A stretch of DNA of 64,000 nt from Lucinisca nassula (GCA_963580285.1 OY757023.1:86081108-86145107); one strand, 5' to 3'. Shown: positions 28,990 through 39,176, counted from the first letter of the stretch. Notes: generated by a model not told the origin, from the sequence alone. A program made the numbers and translations.

Positions 28990-29310
28990 AGTTATCTCCC
29001 CTTTCAATATAACAGTACGATCACCTTGTGATCACCATATCTCGAATACCCTTTGAGACATATTGATGGTACTTGGTACAGCTATACATGAGGTTAAGCA
29101 GGCGTGTCATGCATAAGAACCACAATTCTGAGTGCGTTGGTTTAAGATTTATCTACCCTGACAGTATAATCTTGTGATGTATTTACCTCCAATACCTTTG
29201 AGATATATTGCTGGTACTTGCCACAACTGTCCATGTATATACAAGGACGAAAAGGCATTTCATGTGCAAGAACCAAACTCAGTATACCTGTACTTTGTGC
29301 ATTGGAAATC
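28990..29310 (+). repeat. Degenerate direct repeats, about 165-bp spacing
   Basis: CCTTTGAGACATATTGATGG TACTTGG (about 29050) and CCTTTGAGATATATTGCTGG TACTTGC (about 29200) plus flanking CATGTGCAAGAACC / CATGCATAAGAACC. Two diverged copies. Confidence 0.6.
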
Positions 29311-29669
29311 TTGGATCTTCATCATGCTGAGAAGCGATCCTTTGTATCATTAGGCGAAGATAGTCTCAATAAACATTACATATACAAAATATACTATGGG
29401 CTTACCAGTGTGTTTTAATTCTGGTGCACTTTCTATTTGTGAACAGTCTTCGGAAGGCCATATTGGCTTTTGGTCGGGGGAGTTGCCATCTCCTCTGATG
29501 GCTATTTTTAGCATAAATGGGGGCAAATTGATGGATGTGTTGTTATGTGAATTTAAAGTAAGTCAAAATTGCTAAATTCGAGGTTGTGAAAGCAGAAGGC
29601 ATATCCTCGTGAACTTTTGCAAACGGCCAAGTTCATGGATCGATTGTGTGTCAATCGAGCCAAAGTTAC
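29311..29669. other. Unassigned stretch
   Basis: Nothing recognised. Confidence 0.3.
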
Positions 29670-29911
29670 TTAAGGGGAATGGGAACACCTGGCAGATTTA
29701 TCCGTCATTTTTCAAAGGGAGACAACTTTCGGAACTTCCTGTTCGCTTTTCTATAAACTCTGTCCGACGAAAAAAGTTGTCAACTCTTAAAGGAAAGAAT
29801 TTGCTCCACTGGAGCAAATTCTTTCCTTTAAGAGTTGACCCCTATTGACATGGGAGATAAAAATACTTTTGCAGGAGTTTCCTCCCCTGAAGGTATACCC
29901 ATTCCCCTTAA
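29670..29911 (+). mobile_element. D-type MITE, full length
   Basis: TTAA at 29670-29673 and 29908-29911. Same layout as 3961-4202: AACACCTGGCAGATTT, CAAAGGGAGACAACTTTCGG, GTTCGCTTTTCTATA and the TTTAAGAGTTGACCCCTATT palindrome. Confidence 0.92.
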
Positions 29912-30440
29912 GGCTGTAGCTTTACACTGCTATGGGCCACGTGACTATAACTGATTTGTACGAAATCCAGATAACGTTTAGCGATATTCTTATCTTTATG
30001 GGGTCAAAGTGCTCTATAAAGAGTGTCACTTGTAGAAGCGATGTGGAGTGGACTCATGTATCGCGTTTGGCAAAGTGTCTAGATCTAGATCAGACGCCAC
30101 AGAAAGCGGCGTATGATCAAGTTCTTCACCGCTTATCGTACATGAATGGAAGGGTCTAACGAAGTCCCCGTTAAGAACACTATTAATAGTAATAATAATG
30201 ATAATAAGCGACTTTACTTATAGAGGGTAACACATTTAGTACTAGTACTAATGTTCCATGTGACCCTCTTTTTCCTCCTCTTCCTGGGTATAAACCAGTA
30301 CTAAGCAATGTGGATAAAGTCTCGTTCTCAAGGAAACAACATTTGGCACTTGCGGGATCGAACCGGCTTCTCCTCGGTCTCAAATCAGATCCATTATCAC
30401 TGCACCACAGCCCTCCACAAGGGGCTTGTCGAAGCTTACA
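29912..30440. other. Unassigned; decayed B core
   Basis: TTGGCAAAGTGTCTAGATCT AGATCAGACGCC (30067-30098) and GCGGCGTATGATCA are a decayed B-type core. A TAA/TAATAATG tract lies near 30183-30208. Confidence 0.45.
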
Positions 30441-30663
30441 TTAATCCATTACATGCGGGAAACCCCTCAAGGTGTACCTTGGCAAACAGCGCAGGCCCAG
30501 ATCAAGTTCTGCGGCATCTCATCAGGGCCTGCACTATTTGCTAACATAATTTTCTATGAAAAATATAATAAAAACGAAACAATAAGCCTACCACCCCTTA
30601 TATGACAAATGGACTTGTCCAACATATAGCGATGGAAGAGTCCACTAGCATACAATGGGTTAT
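30441..30663. mobile_element. B-type MITE
   Basis: TTAATCCATTACATGCGGGA at the left and GCATACAATGGGTTA at the right. Core GGCAAACAGCGCAGGCCCAG.. CATCAGGGCCTGCACTATTT, partly decayed. Right half nearly identical in layout to 28004-28231. Confidence 0.82.
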
Positions 30664-30723
30664 GAGACAATCCACCCGCAAGAGCTGTCAGTGTTTTGAT
30701 TCACTATGTAACCAGTGCACTTT

Positions 30724-31064
30724 ACAAAAACACGCCTATATGATATTGACACCCATTGAACCCCACTTTTATATGAGCCCCGCCAAGCGAATTTGTGTCT
30801 TCGAGCATTCCGTCATGACAAATTTTAACTGCGCATGCCCAGCCATTCAGAGGGGCCAGGGATATGGCTTTCTGTCTGAAGGTTCCTCTTGACTCACTGC
30901 TTGTATGAGCGAGCAGCGAAGGTTCTGGCGAGACTGCGCGGATGCGCAGGCTCGCCTGAACCTTCGCTGCTCGCATAGGCGATAAGTACCAAAATCGCTT
31001 GACGGGGCCCATATAGTAAAACTGGGGTTTACAGGGGTGTACCTTATTTTTCTTATTCTGCTCT
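30724..31064 (+). mobile_element. A-type copy split by S-type, right side truncated
   Basis: ACAAAAACACGCCTATATGA and CCCACTTTTATA (to 30773) continue, after the S-type insertion, with TAGTAAAACTGGGGTTTACA and TTATTTTTCTTATTCTGCTC. It is cut at about 31064 by a SINE-E fragment, losing its palindrome and right end. Confidence 0.88.
30774..31011 (-). mobile_element. S-type MITE inside A-type, TA duplication proven
   Basis: TA at 30772-30773 and 31012-31013. Intact A-type copies have CACTTTTATATAGT-like sequence here (for example 62533-62548), so removal of the element plus one TA restores the A-type sequence exactly. Confidence 0.95.
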
Positions 31065-31183
31065 AGGTAGGCTTAGACCTTCTAAGCAGTTTAACAGTAC
31101 TCATGAACAGTCGGTTTCAGCTGTGCTTGGAAGCACCATAGATATTCTCTATTTCTCCAATCCCCGATGGGCGGCGGCGCTCT
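31065..31183 (-). mobile_element. SINE-E head fragment
   Basis: TAGGCTTAGACCTTCTAAGC, GTCGGTTTCAGCTGTGCTTG and CAATCCCCGATGGGCGGCGG. Only the 5' third of the SINE. Confidence 0.75.
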
Positions 31184-31311
31184 GAGTCTGTGATATATAG
31201 TATTTATACAGCCTTAGTTCAATGTCTCGAACATCGCTGGGACCATAAGAATTTGTTTGCAATATAGTTTAAGCGACTGAGGGTGACCATGCAGGTGGAA
31301 TAATTGGGATT

Positions 31312-31558
31312 CATTACGAAAATATGCCTATTCAAATATTTTTACCGCCAAATATGAATTTTTTCAGATAAAAAATCTGATATTTTTCTTATTTCTGGTC
31401 AAAACATTGTGTATATTCGTTAGTGAGGCGGTTTTAACGAGTACCCACAATCTATAATGTTGAGCAGAAATACGAAAAATGACATATACCCTGTAGATCC
31501 CAGTTTTACTATACAAAAGTGGGGTTAAAGGGGATCAAAATTATATAGGCGTGTTTTG
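31312..31558 (+). mobile_element. A-type MITE, diverged
   Basis: CATTACGAAAATATGCCTAT to ATATAGGCGTGTTTTGTAG. The core is lopsided: left arm mostly lost (TATTCGTTAGTGAGGCGG), right arm TTTTAACGAGTACCCACAAT kept. Confidence 0.8.
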
Positions 31559-31574
31559 TAGAATAAAGATTTTA

Positions 31575-31863
31575 TTTTTTTGTTTGAATTGAGATTTAAC
31601 GTACCCGTCAACGCTATTTAGGTCATTTTAGAGACGCTGCATGCGATTTTGTTGGACTTTTACCCGACATTGAGATGAAAGGACATCTCAGGCCCTGCCG
31701 CGCAATGAATCCAAAAGGTCTATGTGCCTTGGACGGTCTGACACTAACCACTTTGCCTGGGAAGGCTTTGTCCTTCTAAGCGGTTCTGTGTGGTTAGTAT
31801 CAGTTCTGCCTGGAAGCACCATGCAGCCCAATCTATTTTTCCAAGTCCCGATGGGCGGGGCGG
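31575..31863 (-). mobile_element. SINE-E, second subfamily
   Basis: ATTTAACGTACCCGTCAACG, TTGGACTTTTACCCGACATT, GCCTTGGACGGTCTGACAC and CAAGTCCCGATGGGCGGGGC. Shares the GTCAGACCGTCCAA variant with the 16392-16702 copy. Confidence 0.82.
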
Positions 31864-31869
31864 ATTTAT

Positions 31870-31990
31870 TTTGTGAAGGAACAGCTCGTTGTGGCGATTC
31901 TAAAGTGTACGAACAACGAACCATATGTACTCAGTGGCGTTGCCTCATTGACTCTAATGACTACGTACACCATGCCTTTTCAAGATAAAT
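31870..31990 (+). mobile_element. C-type core relic
   Basis: TTGTGGCGATTCTAAAGTGT and GTTGCCTCATTGACTCTAAT GACTACGTACACCATGCC are decayed C-type core arms. Confidence 0.5.
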
Positions 31991-32021
31991 GGCCTTAATT
32001 ATCCACAATTAAGCAGTGAAT

Positions 32022-32076
32022 CTCCTATTATCAGACCATCTTTGGGACTGTTCTTTACGATCATGTTTGAACAGTC
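32022..32076. repeat. L-type core relic
   Basis: AGACCATCTTTGGGACTGTT and TTTGAACAGTCCTATTAGAG pair imperfectly, as in the L-type palindrome. Confidence 0.5.
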
Positions 32077-32209
32077 CTATTAGAGGACACAAAGTTTAAA
32101 AAACACGAAGGAAGATCAACTAAATCATTTTAAGGGGAATGGATACACCTTCAGGGGATGCAACTCATGCAAGAGTATTTTTGTATCTCCCATGTCAATA
32201 GAGGTCAAC

Positions 32210-32543
32210 CAGATGGTCAGCCATCTTAGAACACACAAATAGTAACATTTATCAAATGAGCCCCGCCAAGCGAATTTGTGTCTTCGAGCATTCCGTCATG
32301 ACAAATTTTAACTGCGCATGCCCAGCCATTCAGTGGGGCCAGGGATATGGCTTTCTGTCTGAAGGTTCCTCTTGATTCATTGCTTGTATGAGCGAGCAGC
32401 GAAGGTTCTGGCGAGACTGCGCGGATGCGCAGGCTCGCCTGAACCTTCGCTGCTCGCATAGGCGATCAGTACCAAAATTGCTTACGGGGCCAAAATATGA
32501 TTATGATTGGTTGGTCATTGTCAGTAATGACAGACGAACTTTT
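32210..32543 (+). mobile_element. Repeat R, host of an S-type insertion
   Basis: CTTAGAACACACAAATAGTA (from about 32225) and GTAATGACAGACGAAC match the solitary copy at 2886-2965. The S-type element sits at its CTCAAATATGATT position. Confidence 0.85.
32257..32493 (-). mobile_element. S-type MITE, innermost of three nested elements
   Basis: TGAGCCCCGCCAAGCGAATT to TTGCTTACGGGGCC. The right TIR has lost a G relative to other copies, and the borders have decayed, so TA flanks are not clean here. Confidence 0.88.
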
Positions 32544-32733
32544 AGGGGTCAACTCTAAAAGCATAGAATTTTCTTCTGAGGAGCAAATTCTTTCCTTTAA
32601 GAGTAGACCCCTTTTTAACCCGGACAGGGCTTGTAGAAAAGCGAACAGGAAGTCCCGAAAGTTGTGTCCCTTTGAAAAATGGCGGAAAAAAATCTGCCAG
32701 GTTTTCCAATTCCTCTTAAATATGCTTTTAACT

Positions 32734-32826
32734 ATTATCCTACTGAACACGATACACTCTTACTGTGCAAACACTGTAGATCCAGATCAGATAGCGGCCA
32801 CCTGATCAGGATCTACACGTTTGGCA
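32734..32826. repeat. B-type core, partial element
   Basis: AAACACTGTAGATCCAGATC AGATAGCGGCCACCTGATCA GGATCTACACGTTTGGC is a small palindrome. TATCCTACTGAACACGATAC resembles the B-type left end TATCCCGCTGCATAA. Confidence 0.65.
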
Positions 32827-32860
32827 TTTTGTTTTCTTTGGTAGCTAACAGATTCATTAC

Positions 32861-33116
32861 CGGCCCCGATAGCTCAGTTGGTAGAGTGTCCGCTCCGGGG
32901 AACGGGAGGTAACGGGTTCGATCGCGGGCCGAGACATACCAAAGTCGTTAACAATGGTACTAGCTGCTCCTCGCTTGACACTCAGATTTACGGGGTAGAG
33001 CTAGGACTGGTCGACCCAGTGTCAGGATAATGTGACTGGGTGTGGTATCATGTAATGTGTCTGGGACATGATACTTCAGTGAGGCAGCACTATAAAAGTG
33101 AGCAGTGAGCTCCCTG

Positions 33117-33189
<73 letters not shown>
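32861..33189 (+). mobile_element. SINE-T1, 3'-truncated, with long (CA)n
   Basis: CGGCCCCGATAGCTCAGTTG, B box GGTTCGATCGC, then the conserved body to GTGAGCTCCCTGTCACAC. The final part (CAACCAGAC..GACGTTAAAC) is missing and replaced by a (CA)n run at about 33117-33189. No target duplication found. Confidence 0.88.
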
Positions 33190-33190
<1 letters not shown>

Positions 33191-33656
33191 TATTTCAAGT
33201 AATTTGATTGATTGATTTGCGGCAAAAGTAATTCATTTAGCAAGATAAGGGCGTAAAGTGCAGAATTAGCCTCACAGAGGCGGAATTTACTGTATACGGA
33301 TATCTGGCGACATGGAAAGAAATCTCAGAGGACTCGTGAAAGAGTTCCAAGAGAATGAGTCAGCACATGTGTGGCAGCCGTAAAAACTCTTCCTGCCCTT
33401 CATCATAGTGTAGTTTGCATTTTCTTGTCCTTTGCGATCACCGATTCCATTGTGGAACCTTGCAATTGAGGCCTAATTGGCCGAAACTAGCTAGTCCGGC
33501 CCAGTAAACTGTACACTTCAAACTTTGAAGTTCTGTGGTGTATTCTTTGCTTCCAAAGGATAACTGTTTTATAGAACATATTCCAGTCATGCATGGTAAA
33601 TGAGCAATCGATCTTCGAGTCATTGAAGCCTTTCTGTATCTGTCCTCACTCAGTCG
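33190..33656. other. Unassigned stretch
   Basis: Nothing recognised. Confidence 0.3.
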
Positions 33657-33894
33657 TAACCCATTTAGTACCAGAAACCCCATAACGGGTACCCTGGCAG
33701 ACAGTGCAGGCCCAGATCAGACGCCGCAGAACGCGGCGTCTGATCAGGGCCTTCCCTGTTTGCTAAAAGTTCATTCATTTTCCAGATAAGTTTTGATGAA
33801 AACACAACCTGACACCCCTAAATTTTTAACTGGGCTCCTGCTATATATAAGGAGGAAGATTCCATTTGGTACAAAAAGGGTTAAGTAGGTTCAA
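33657..33894. mobile_element. B-type MITE
   Basis: TAACCCATTTAGTACCAGAA at the left and GGTACAAAAAGGGTTAA at the right. Core GCAGGCCCAGATCAGACGCC GCAGAACGCGGCGTCTGATC AGGGCC. The TIRs include TTTAGTACC/GGTACAAA. Confidence 0.88.
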
Positions 33895-33929
33895 GCAGCT
33901 TATGATTTTCGCATTAATGTGAGCCACGT

Positions 33930-34045
33930 CGCGATAACGTGGCTTCTACCACGACCGGGCAGTGAAGGCTGTTATGAGACTGCGCATGCGCAGTCTCATA
34001 AGAGCTTTCGCTCCCCGCCCGATGCTTCAATGTTCCAGAGTTTAT
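33930..34045. repeat. Palindromic element centred on CTGCGCATGCGCAG
   Basis: ACGGGCAG-like outer arms (CCGGGCAGTGAAGGCT / AGCTTTCGCTCCCCGCCCG) surround TTATGAGACTGCGCATGCGC and its complement. A small CCACGTCGCGATAACGTGG hairpin precedes it. Confidence 0.65.
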
Positions 34046-34647
34046 CGTCGGGCAAACTGCAATGGCTCCCATCTGACGCTTAAGTCGCCCAGGCTCACCT
34101 GTTTGCTCACTGGTGGAACGGGCCCAAAACAGGTTTTTGTGTAACGTAGATAATTTATCCTCCTACGAAGTACCAAACCTGTCTGAGCGTCTAGACAGAT
34201 ACATAAGTTGATATTGTAGATTTGGTGTTAATCCGTTCAAGTGCCTAACCGCGGCTTCTTTATTTAGATGAATGCCTGTGGTAGGCTTCAAATGATTGCA
34301 AAAAGAATCAAATGGAATGCTGGCGCCGTTTTATCGAACTCCTGAAAATACAGTCAGTACAGTACAGAAAGGATGCCAGAATATGTCACGTAGCACTTGG
34401 ATTGACTATTGCAGACCAAACATGACTATTGCGATACCAGCACTATTGTCAAAAGCGCTATTGCAATGCTATTACTATTGCATGCTATTTTAATTTATTA
34501 GAAAGTTCATGGTTTCATACATATATACAAACAAAAGAGTACACATATATGTAACACTGGATTGAACGTAGGCGTGGCTTATTTTAGGCCTTTCCAAGTA
34601 GTACTGTTTAGGTCAATATTCGTCTATAGAATATATTTGAAACCACA
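34046..34647. other. Unassigned stretch
   Basis: No repeat or gene recognised. Confidence 0.3.
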
Positions 34648-34820
34648 CTATACGAGGGCTGATTGATATCTTGTGAGCCTCATACTGAAGGATTTGATTT
34701 TTGTCAGACACATCGTATTATTTTTCAACATAATCCCCTTCAGTCTCTATACACTTTTGCCAGCGGTGTTTAAGGGATTCATTGTCACTTTTGTAGAGCT
34801 CCTTTTCTTGTGTCTGTACT

Positions 34821-35145
34821 GAAAAGTAGAAGTAAAACAAAGATCAGGAATCGATACAATTAACTTACTCCACCCATCAAAGACACCAAAGGGAAAAAAA
34901 TACTAACATGAAGCCACCAGACCATAATGGAAACCGAAACTAAGGAAGGCCATAAGGGCAGTTACTTTCCCACATAATGGCCAAATGGCCATCCAAAATA
35001 GAAAGACACAGTGATACACACAGTAAGTAACAAACAACAACATAAATAAACCGCCACAGAAGAACCGCCTTGGAACGGTCATCGGAAAGAAAACCACTGT
35101 GGGGCTTAAATCGATTTTACATGGCCATAATCCTTGCCCTTACCA
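34821..35145 (-). mobile_element. Retro-F inside mariner (insertion 3)
   Basis: GAAAAGTAGAAGTAAAACAA through CCGCCTTGGAACGGTCATCG and TTTTACATGGCCATAATCCT. Very similar in subfamily to 20068-20434 and 36356-36645 (TTACTTACTGTGTGTATCAC variant). Confidence 0.85.
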
Positions 35146-35211
35146 CATATATGACGTCATCATCGGACCGAAAGTGGGTGCATGAAATAGCCGTTTTCAG
35201 TTTTGGAAAAA

Positions 35212-36069
35212 GATGAAAAGTAGAAGTGGAGGCAATGATCAGGAATCGATACAATTAACACACAGTTCCCATCAGAGACACCAAAGCACAATACACACAA
35301 ACATGAAACAACAAACCCTAATGGAAACATCAATAGCGGAAAGCAAAAAGGACAGTTACTTTCCCATAAAATGGCCAATAGGCTATCCAAAATAAAATAA
35401 TATAAGCGACACAAACACCCAAAGACAAACCATTACAAAAATAATCCGCGACAGAAGAACCGCATTGGAACGGTCAGCGGAAACGAATTCCACTGGGGGG
35501 CTTAAATCGATTTTTTACGTGGCCACAATCCTCGCCCTTACTTCCGTCGCGATTAAGACAAATAATTAGTTCAGTCCGCATGAAGGCCTCCTAACTCATC
35601 AGTGCAACATCTCCGTGAACACAAAAATCAAACAACCACAGAGATGAAACAACGGTGAGTACTCGACAACAAGAAACCACTGAAATGCTGGAGCAAAAGA
35701 AAACCAACAATTAGACTCCGATGGACCCGACCAGAGACAGAGCATCAGGTTCCACCCAACATTAGCCTTTACGTTGGAACCGTCATAGAATCTGAGGCCT
35801 GACCTACCAGCGTGCAATTAAAGAGGGAAGCAAAGTTGTCAACCGTGATTAGGTTAACTACCATGCATGCAGTCTGTCGTATAACAATTATGTTGTACCC
35901 AGTCTTTTTATATCGAAGAATGATTTTACGAAATTGGGTGCTGAAGTCTTTGCGGTTATATAGTTTTTTCTGAATTTATATACTAGGTCAGCATAAAATT
36001 CGGGTTCCGATAAACTTTGTTTCAGAAGCGATTTAAGTCCAATATTGAATTTTGAAATTAAATCAGAAA
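35212..36069 (-). mobile_element. Retro-F with attached RT C-terminus inside mariner (insertion 2)
   Basis: The minus strand starts within coding DNA (LISKFNIGLKSLL) and runs through an RT-associated C-terminal region with frameshifts. It then passes into the untranslated retro-F sequence (GGAACCGTCATAGAATCTGA, GAGACAGAGCATCAGG, ..) and ends GATTCCTGATCATTGCCTCC ACTTCTACTTTTC. This copy physically links the RT gene and retro-F, showing that retro-F is the 3' region of that retroelement. Confidence 0.88.
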
Positions 36070-36355
36070 GTCTGATGGAGCGAGATCAGGTGAATAAGGG
36101 GTATGCTAAATCACTTTAAAGCCACAATCGTGAATGACAGCCATAGCAATGACAGACTTGTGAACAGGAGCATTGTCCTGGTGGAAGAACACACCTTTAG
36201 TGAGCTTTTCTAATAATTTTCCCGTAACTGCACCAGGAGTGAAGCATAGTATGTGCCATTGATTGTTTGTCCCTTTCAGAGATAATCTATAAGCCGAATA
36301 CAACCTGCATCCAAGAAAACCGAGGCCATAACTTTCCCAGCTGACGGAACAGTCT

Positions 36356-36645
36356 TTGCAGTCTTTCCCAGTGGAAATCTTCCACTGACCGTTCCAAGGC
36401 GGCTCTTCTGTGGCGATTTATTTATGTTGTTGTTTGTTACTTACTGTGTGTATCACTTGTGTCTTTTAATTTTGGATGGCCATATGGCCATTTTTTGGGA
36501 AAGTAACTGTCCTTATGGCCTTCCTTTGTTTAGGTTTCCATTATGGTCTGGTCGCTTAATGTTTGTATTTCTTTCCATTTGGTGTCTTTTATGGGTGGAG
36601 TAAGTTAATTGTATCAATTCCTGATCTTTGTTTTACTTCTACTTT
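36356..36645 (+). mobile_element. Retro-F inside mariner (insertion 1)
   Basis: CAGTGGAAATCTTCCACTGA CCGTTCCAAGGCGG through TTTGTTTTACTTCTACTTTG. Opposite strand to the other two insertions. CTTTGC flanks both sides (about 36348 and 36643), consistent with a short duplication. Confidence 0.85.
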
Positions 36646-37348
36646 GCGTTCTTTGGCGGGAGTGAGCTAGGGTGCTTCCATTGTTGTTTGGTCTCTGGGG
36701 TAAAATGATGGACCCATGTTTCATCGATAGTGACAAATCTCTGAAGAAAGTTGGCAGGATCTTCCTCAAAAAGGTTAAGATTAGCACGCGATAATATGCG
36801 CCTGCTGTGCTTCTGATCAACTGTCAGAAGTCGTGGTACCCATCGGGCCGAAAGCTTTCTCATTGTAAGATCCTCTGTCAGAATGGAATGTACTATTTCC
36901 CGTGAAATGCCAACTCTACTGGCTACATCTCTTTCTGAGACTCGTCTGTCAGTCATCACAATATCATTGACTTCATTGTCTATTTAGGGGGTTGCAGCAT
37001 TAACAGGCCTTCCAGGACGGGGGTCATCCTCAAGGCTCTGTCTGCCAGGCTTAAATTCCGCCACCAATCTTTTCATCGTAACATATGAAGGGGCATCTTT
37101 CCCTAGTGTTGGTACCATATCATTATGGATAGCCTTAGGTGTGAAACCTTTTTGTGCAAATAGTGGATCACTGCTCTTTCACCAATTTCGATCATTTTGC
37201 AAAAAACTGCTTGTTTTGTTTACTTTAGAGTGCTACCTCGCCGATATGAACTGACCAAAATGAGACAAAGGCCCTATATAGTGAGAGAATAGTAGGACTT
37301 AAAAAAGAAGATCCCTGCGTACCCCCTTCAATACGAGGCACACAATAC

Positions 37349-37561
37349 TTAACCCTTGTCCTGCTGAGCCCGGATATGCCATATTTTCCAAACAATGAAG
37401 ATCCAGAACAGATGGCTTCTGACGAAGCCATCTGATCAGGATCTACATTGTTTGCCATTCAGATTGTGAATTTGTTGCAATAATTTGCATCAAGTAATCT
37501 GATTGGTTGATAATCAGTAGTGGGTGTGGCATATATGAATATTCAGCAGGACAAAGGTTAA
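37349..37561 (+). mobile_element. B-type MITE, intact reference copy
   Basis: TTAACCCTTGTCCTGCTGAG and TCAGCAGGACAAAGGTTAA, TTAA at both borders (37349-37352, 37558-37561). Core GAAGATCCAGAACAGATGGC TTCTGACGAAGCCATCTGAT CAGGATCTAC. This is the uninterrupted version of 13254-13942. Confidence 0.9.
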
Positions 37562-37837
37562 GCTACCCAGTACTGTTGGGGAAATTGTTGCTTAAAAAAG
37601 ACCAAAGATTTCCATAATGTTTTAGTTTTGATGACACTCTGTGTTGAAATTCCATTTGAAGGCCATATTTTGCTGTACTAGCATGTGTTGACACAAAAAA
37701 GTCTTCTTGAACAAGCCCTTTAAAACTAAAAATGTCGCTAGGCAACATATCGTTTAATGTTTGATCATGTAATGTGGTAAATGTGCTCATTTTTGTTTTG
37801 TTGAAATACACGCGAATAGCTTACTACTCACATGTTT
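37562..37837. other. Unassigned stretch
   Basis: Nothing recognised. Confidence 0.3.
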
Positions 37838-37925
37838 TCCAGCAACAGTTAGACTCCGATCGGCCCGACCAGAGACAGAGCATCAGGCACAAACCAACAT
37901 TACATAAAATCAAAGTACTGAAAGT
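37838..37925 (-). mobile_element. Retro-F 5' fragment
   Basis: CAGCAACAGTTAGACTCCGA TCGGCCCGACCAGAGACAGA GCATCAGG, ACATTACATAAAATC: the internal part of retro-F only, as also at the end of 54680-55205. Confidence 0.75.
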
Positions 37926-38174
37926 ACCGAGAGGCGGGCGAGTAATGTTATTGCTTTACAACGCTTTTGAATAGAATGGAATGTTTGAACCTTTATATCG
38001 GATTTATCTAAATAAAACTTGAAAGAAAAAAATAACTACCGTCTTTTTAGCTCTAGTACACGTAATTGCTCTTGAATTTATCACTCAGTGTTTTTATCTT
38101 CAACTGGGCTATTTTAATAAAAGACCACATACAGGATGAAGACGTTGACTCTTTTTTCAGGCTGAAAGAAACTG

Positions 38175-38175
<1 letters not shown>

Positions 38176-38233
<58 letters not shown>

Positions 38234-38236
38234 TTT
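38176..38236 (+). repeat. (ATTT)n microsatellite
   Basis: About 15 tandem TTAT/ATTT units. Confidence 0.95.
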
Positions 38237-38651
38237 GTACCTTCCTGTATCTGAATTTTGCTGACTATCACATATCTATAGAGGCCCACCTACAAATTAT
38301 CATTCTGTGTATTGAAAACATCAGAAATTTCATTCGCGCCTCGCACTTGTGATAGAACTGGTGTCTGCAAACTTTATTTATACGACGTTATGTTTCCAAA
38401 TAAAATCAAAATACCGAGGGAGATTTATTTATTAAACCTAGTTATACTACAGTGTCAAGCAGTTCTCCAGATCCCTGAGGATTAAAATAGCTTAGTCGAA
38501 AAGGGAGACATACCAAATCCGACGGAGGAATGGAAACAGAAAAAAAATATTATTAAATAAACACAAACGAGCATTTCATTTATAACGTAAATTGGAGATA
38601 ATAGTTCATCTTTACGCTACCTGCGACTGGCCTGAGAAGCAGTTAGTTAAA
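38237..38651. other. Unassigned stretch
   Basis: Nothing recognised. Confidence 0.3.
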
Positions 38652-38865
38652 ATGAAAAATAGAAGTGGAGGCAATGATCAGCAATCGATACAATTAACCC
38701 ACAGCTCCCATCAGAGACACCGAAGAGACAGAAACACAAATATGAAACAACAGACCCTAATGGAAACATAAAAAAATACCACAAAATGGCCAATTGGCTA
38801 TCCAAAACAAAATAATATAAGCGACACAAACACCCAAAGACAAACCATAACAAAAATAAACGTGT
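38652..38865 (-). mobile_element. Retro-F 3' fragment
   Basis: AAAATAGAAGTGGAGGCAAT GATCAGCAATCGATACAATT through GCCAATTGGCTATCCAAAAC and AAGACAAACCATAACAAAAA. The GCGGAAAGCC..TTTCCC stretch is deleted. Confidence 0.85.
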
Positions 38866-38971
38866 TCTGTTCTGTTCCCAATCTGTGAAAAGGATATGCC
38901 ACCTCAGTTCCTTGGGCAGTGGGGACATAAAAGTGCTAAATTTTCTTTGTCAGTCGTCTGACTCTTACGCT

Positions 38972-39176
38972 GCCTCCAACTTTGTGGGACTTTTACCCGA
39001 CATTGAGATGAAATGACATCTCAAGCCCTGCCGGCCAATGAAACCAATAGTGTTTATAAGCATGGACGGGCCGACTCGCACCGCTTTGCATCTAAGCTGT
39101 TTACCAGTACTCGTGTCCGGGTCGGTTTCAGCTCTGCGTGGAAGCGTCATGCAGTCCATCTATTTCCCCAAGCCTA
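38972..39176 (-). mobile_element. SINE-E, both ends truncated
   Basis: TGTGGGACTTTTACCCGACA through GGACGGGCCGACTCGCACCG to TCCATCTATTTCCCCAAGCC. Confidence 0.82.

Larger units (their letters stand above)
32130..32719 (-). mobile_element. D-type MITE interrupted by R, which is interrupted by S-type
   Basis: D-type ends lie at TTAA 32130-32133 and 32716-32719. The left part runs to AGAGGTCAAC (32200-32209) and the right part resumes with AGGGGTCAAC (32544-32553), the near-duplicate created by insertion of repeat R. The palindrome GAGCAAATTCTTTCCTTTAA and GTCCCGAAAGTTGTGTCCC are in the right part. Confidence 0.9.
34648..37280 (-). pseudogene. Mariner transposase pseudogene with three retro-F insertions
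   Basis: Read on the minus strand from about 37200: an N-terminal part (IGERAVIHYLH, then after a frameshift FTPKAIHNDM..APSYVTMKRLVAEFK), GRPVNAATP, the helix-turn-helix RVGISREIVHSILTEDL, and the first catalytic Asp in VTIDETWVHHF. The second Asp is in FHQDNAPVHKS and the third is in HTPYSPDLAPSD at about 36070. The spacing between the second and third is 34 residues, as in DD34D mariner transposases. Downstream pieces KLKTAISCTHFRSDDDVI (about 35160-35210) and SLKHRWQKCIETEGDYVEK (about 34725-34790) complete the C-terminus. In-frame stops, a frameshift and three retro-F insertions (36356-36645 plus strand; 35212-36069 and 34821-35145 minus strand) make it dead. Short inverted ends near 34648 and 37280 share ACTATA..AGGGC. 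Confidence 0.88.

Noticed and set aside
32861..32935. tRNA-like sequences at 32861, 54321, 12935-13013 and 13840-13910
   Set aside because: Each is the head of a SINE with body, tail and, in three cases, perfect target duplications. Anticodon-arm pairing is poor. They are not tRNA genes.
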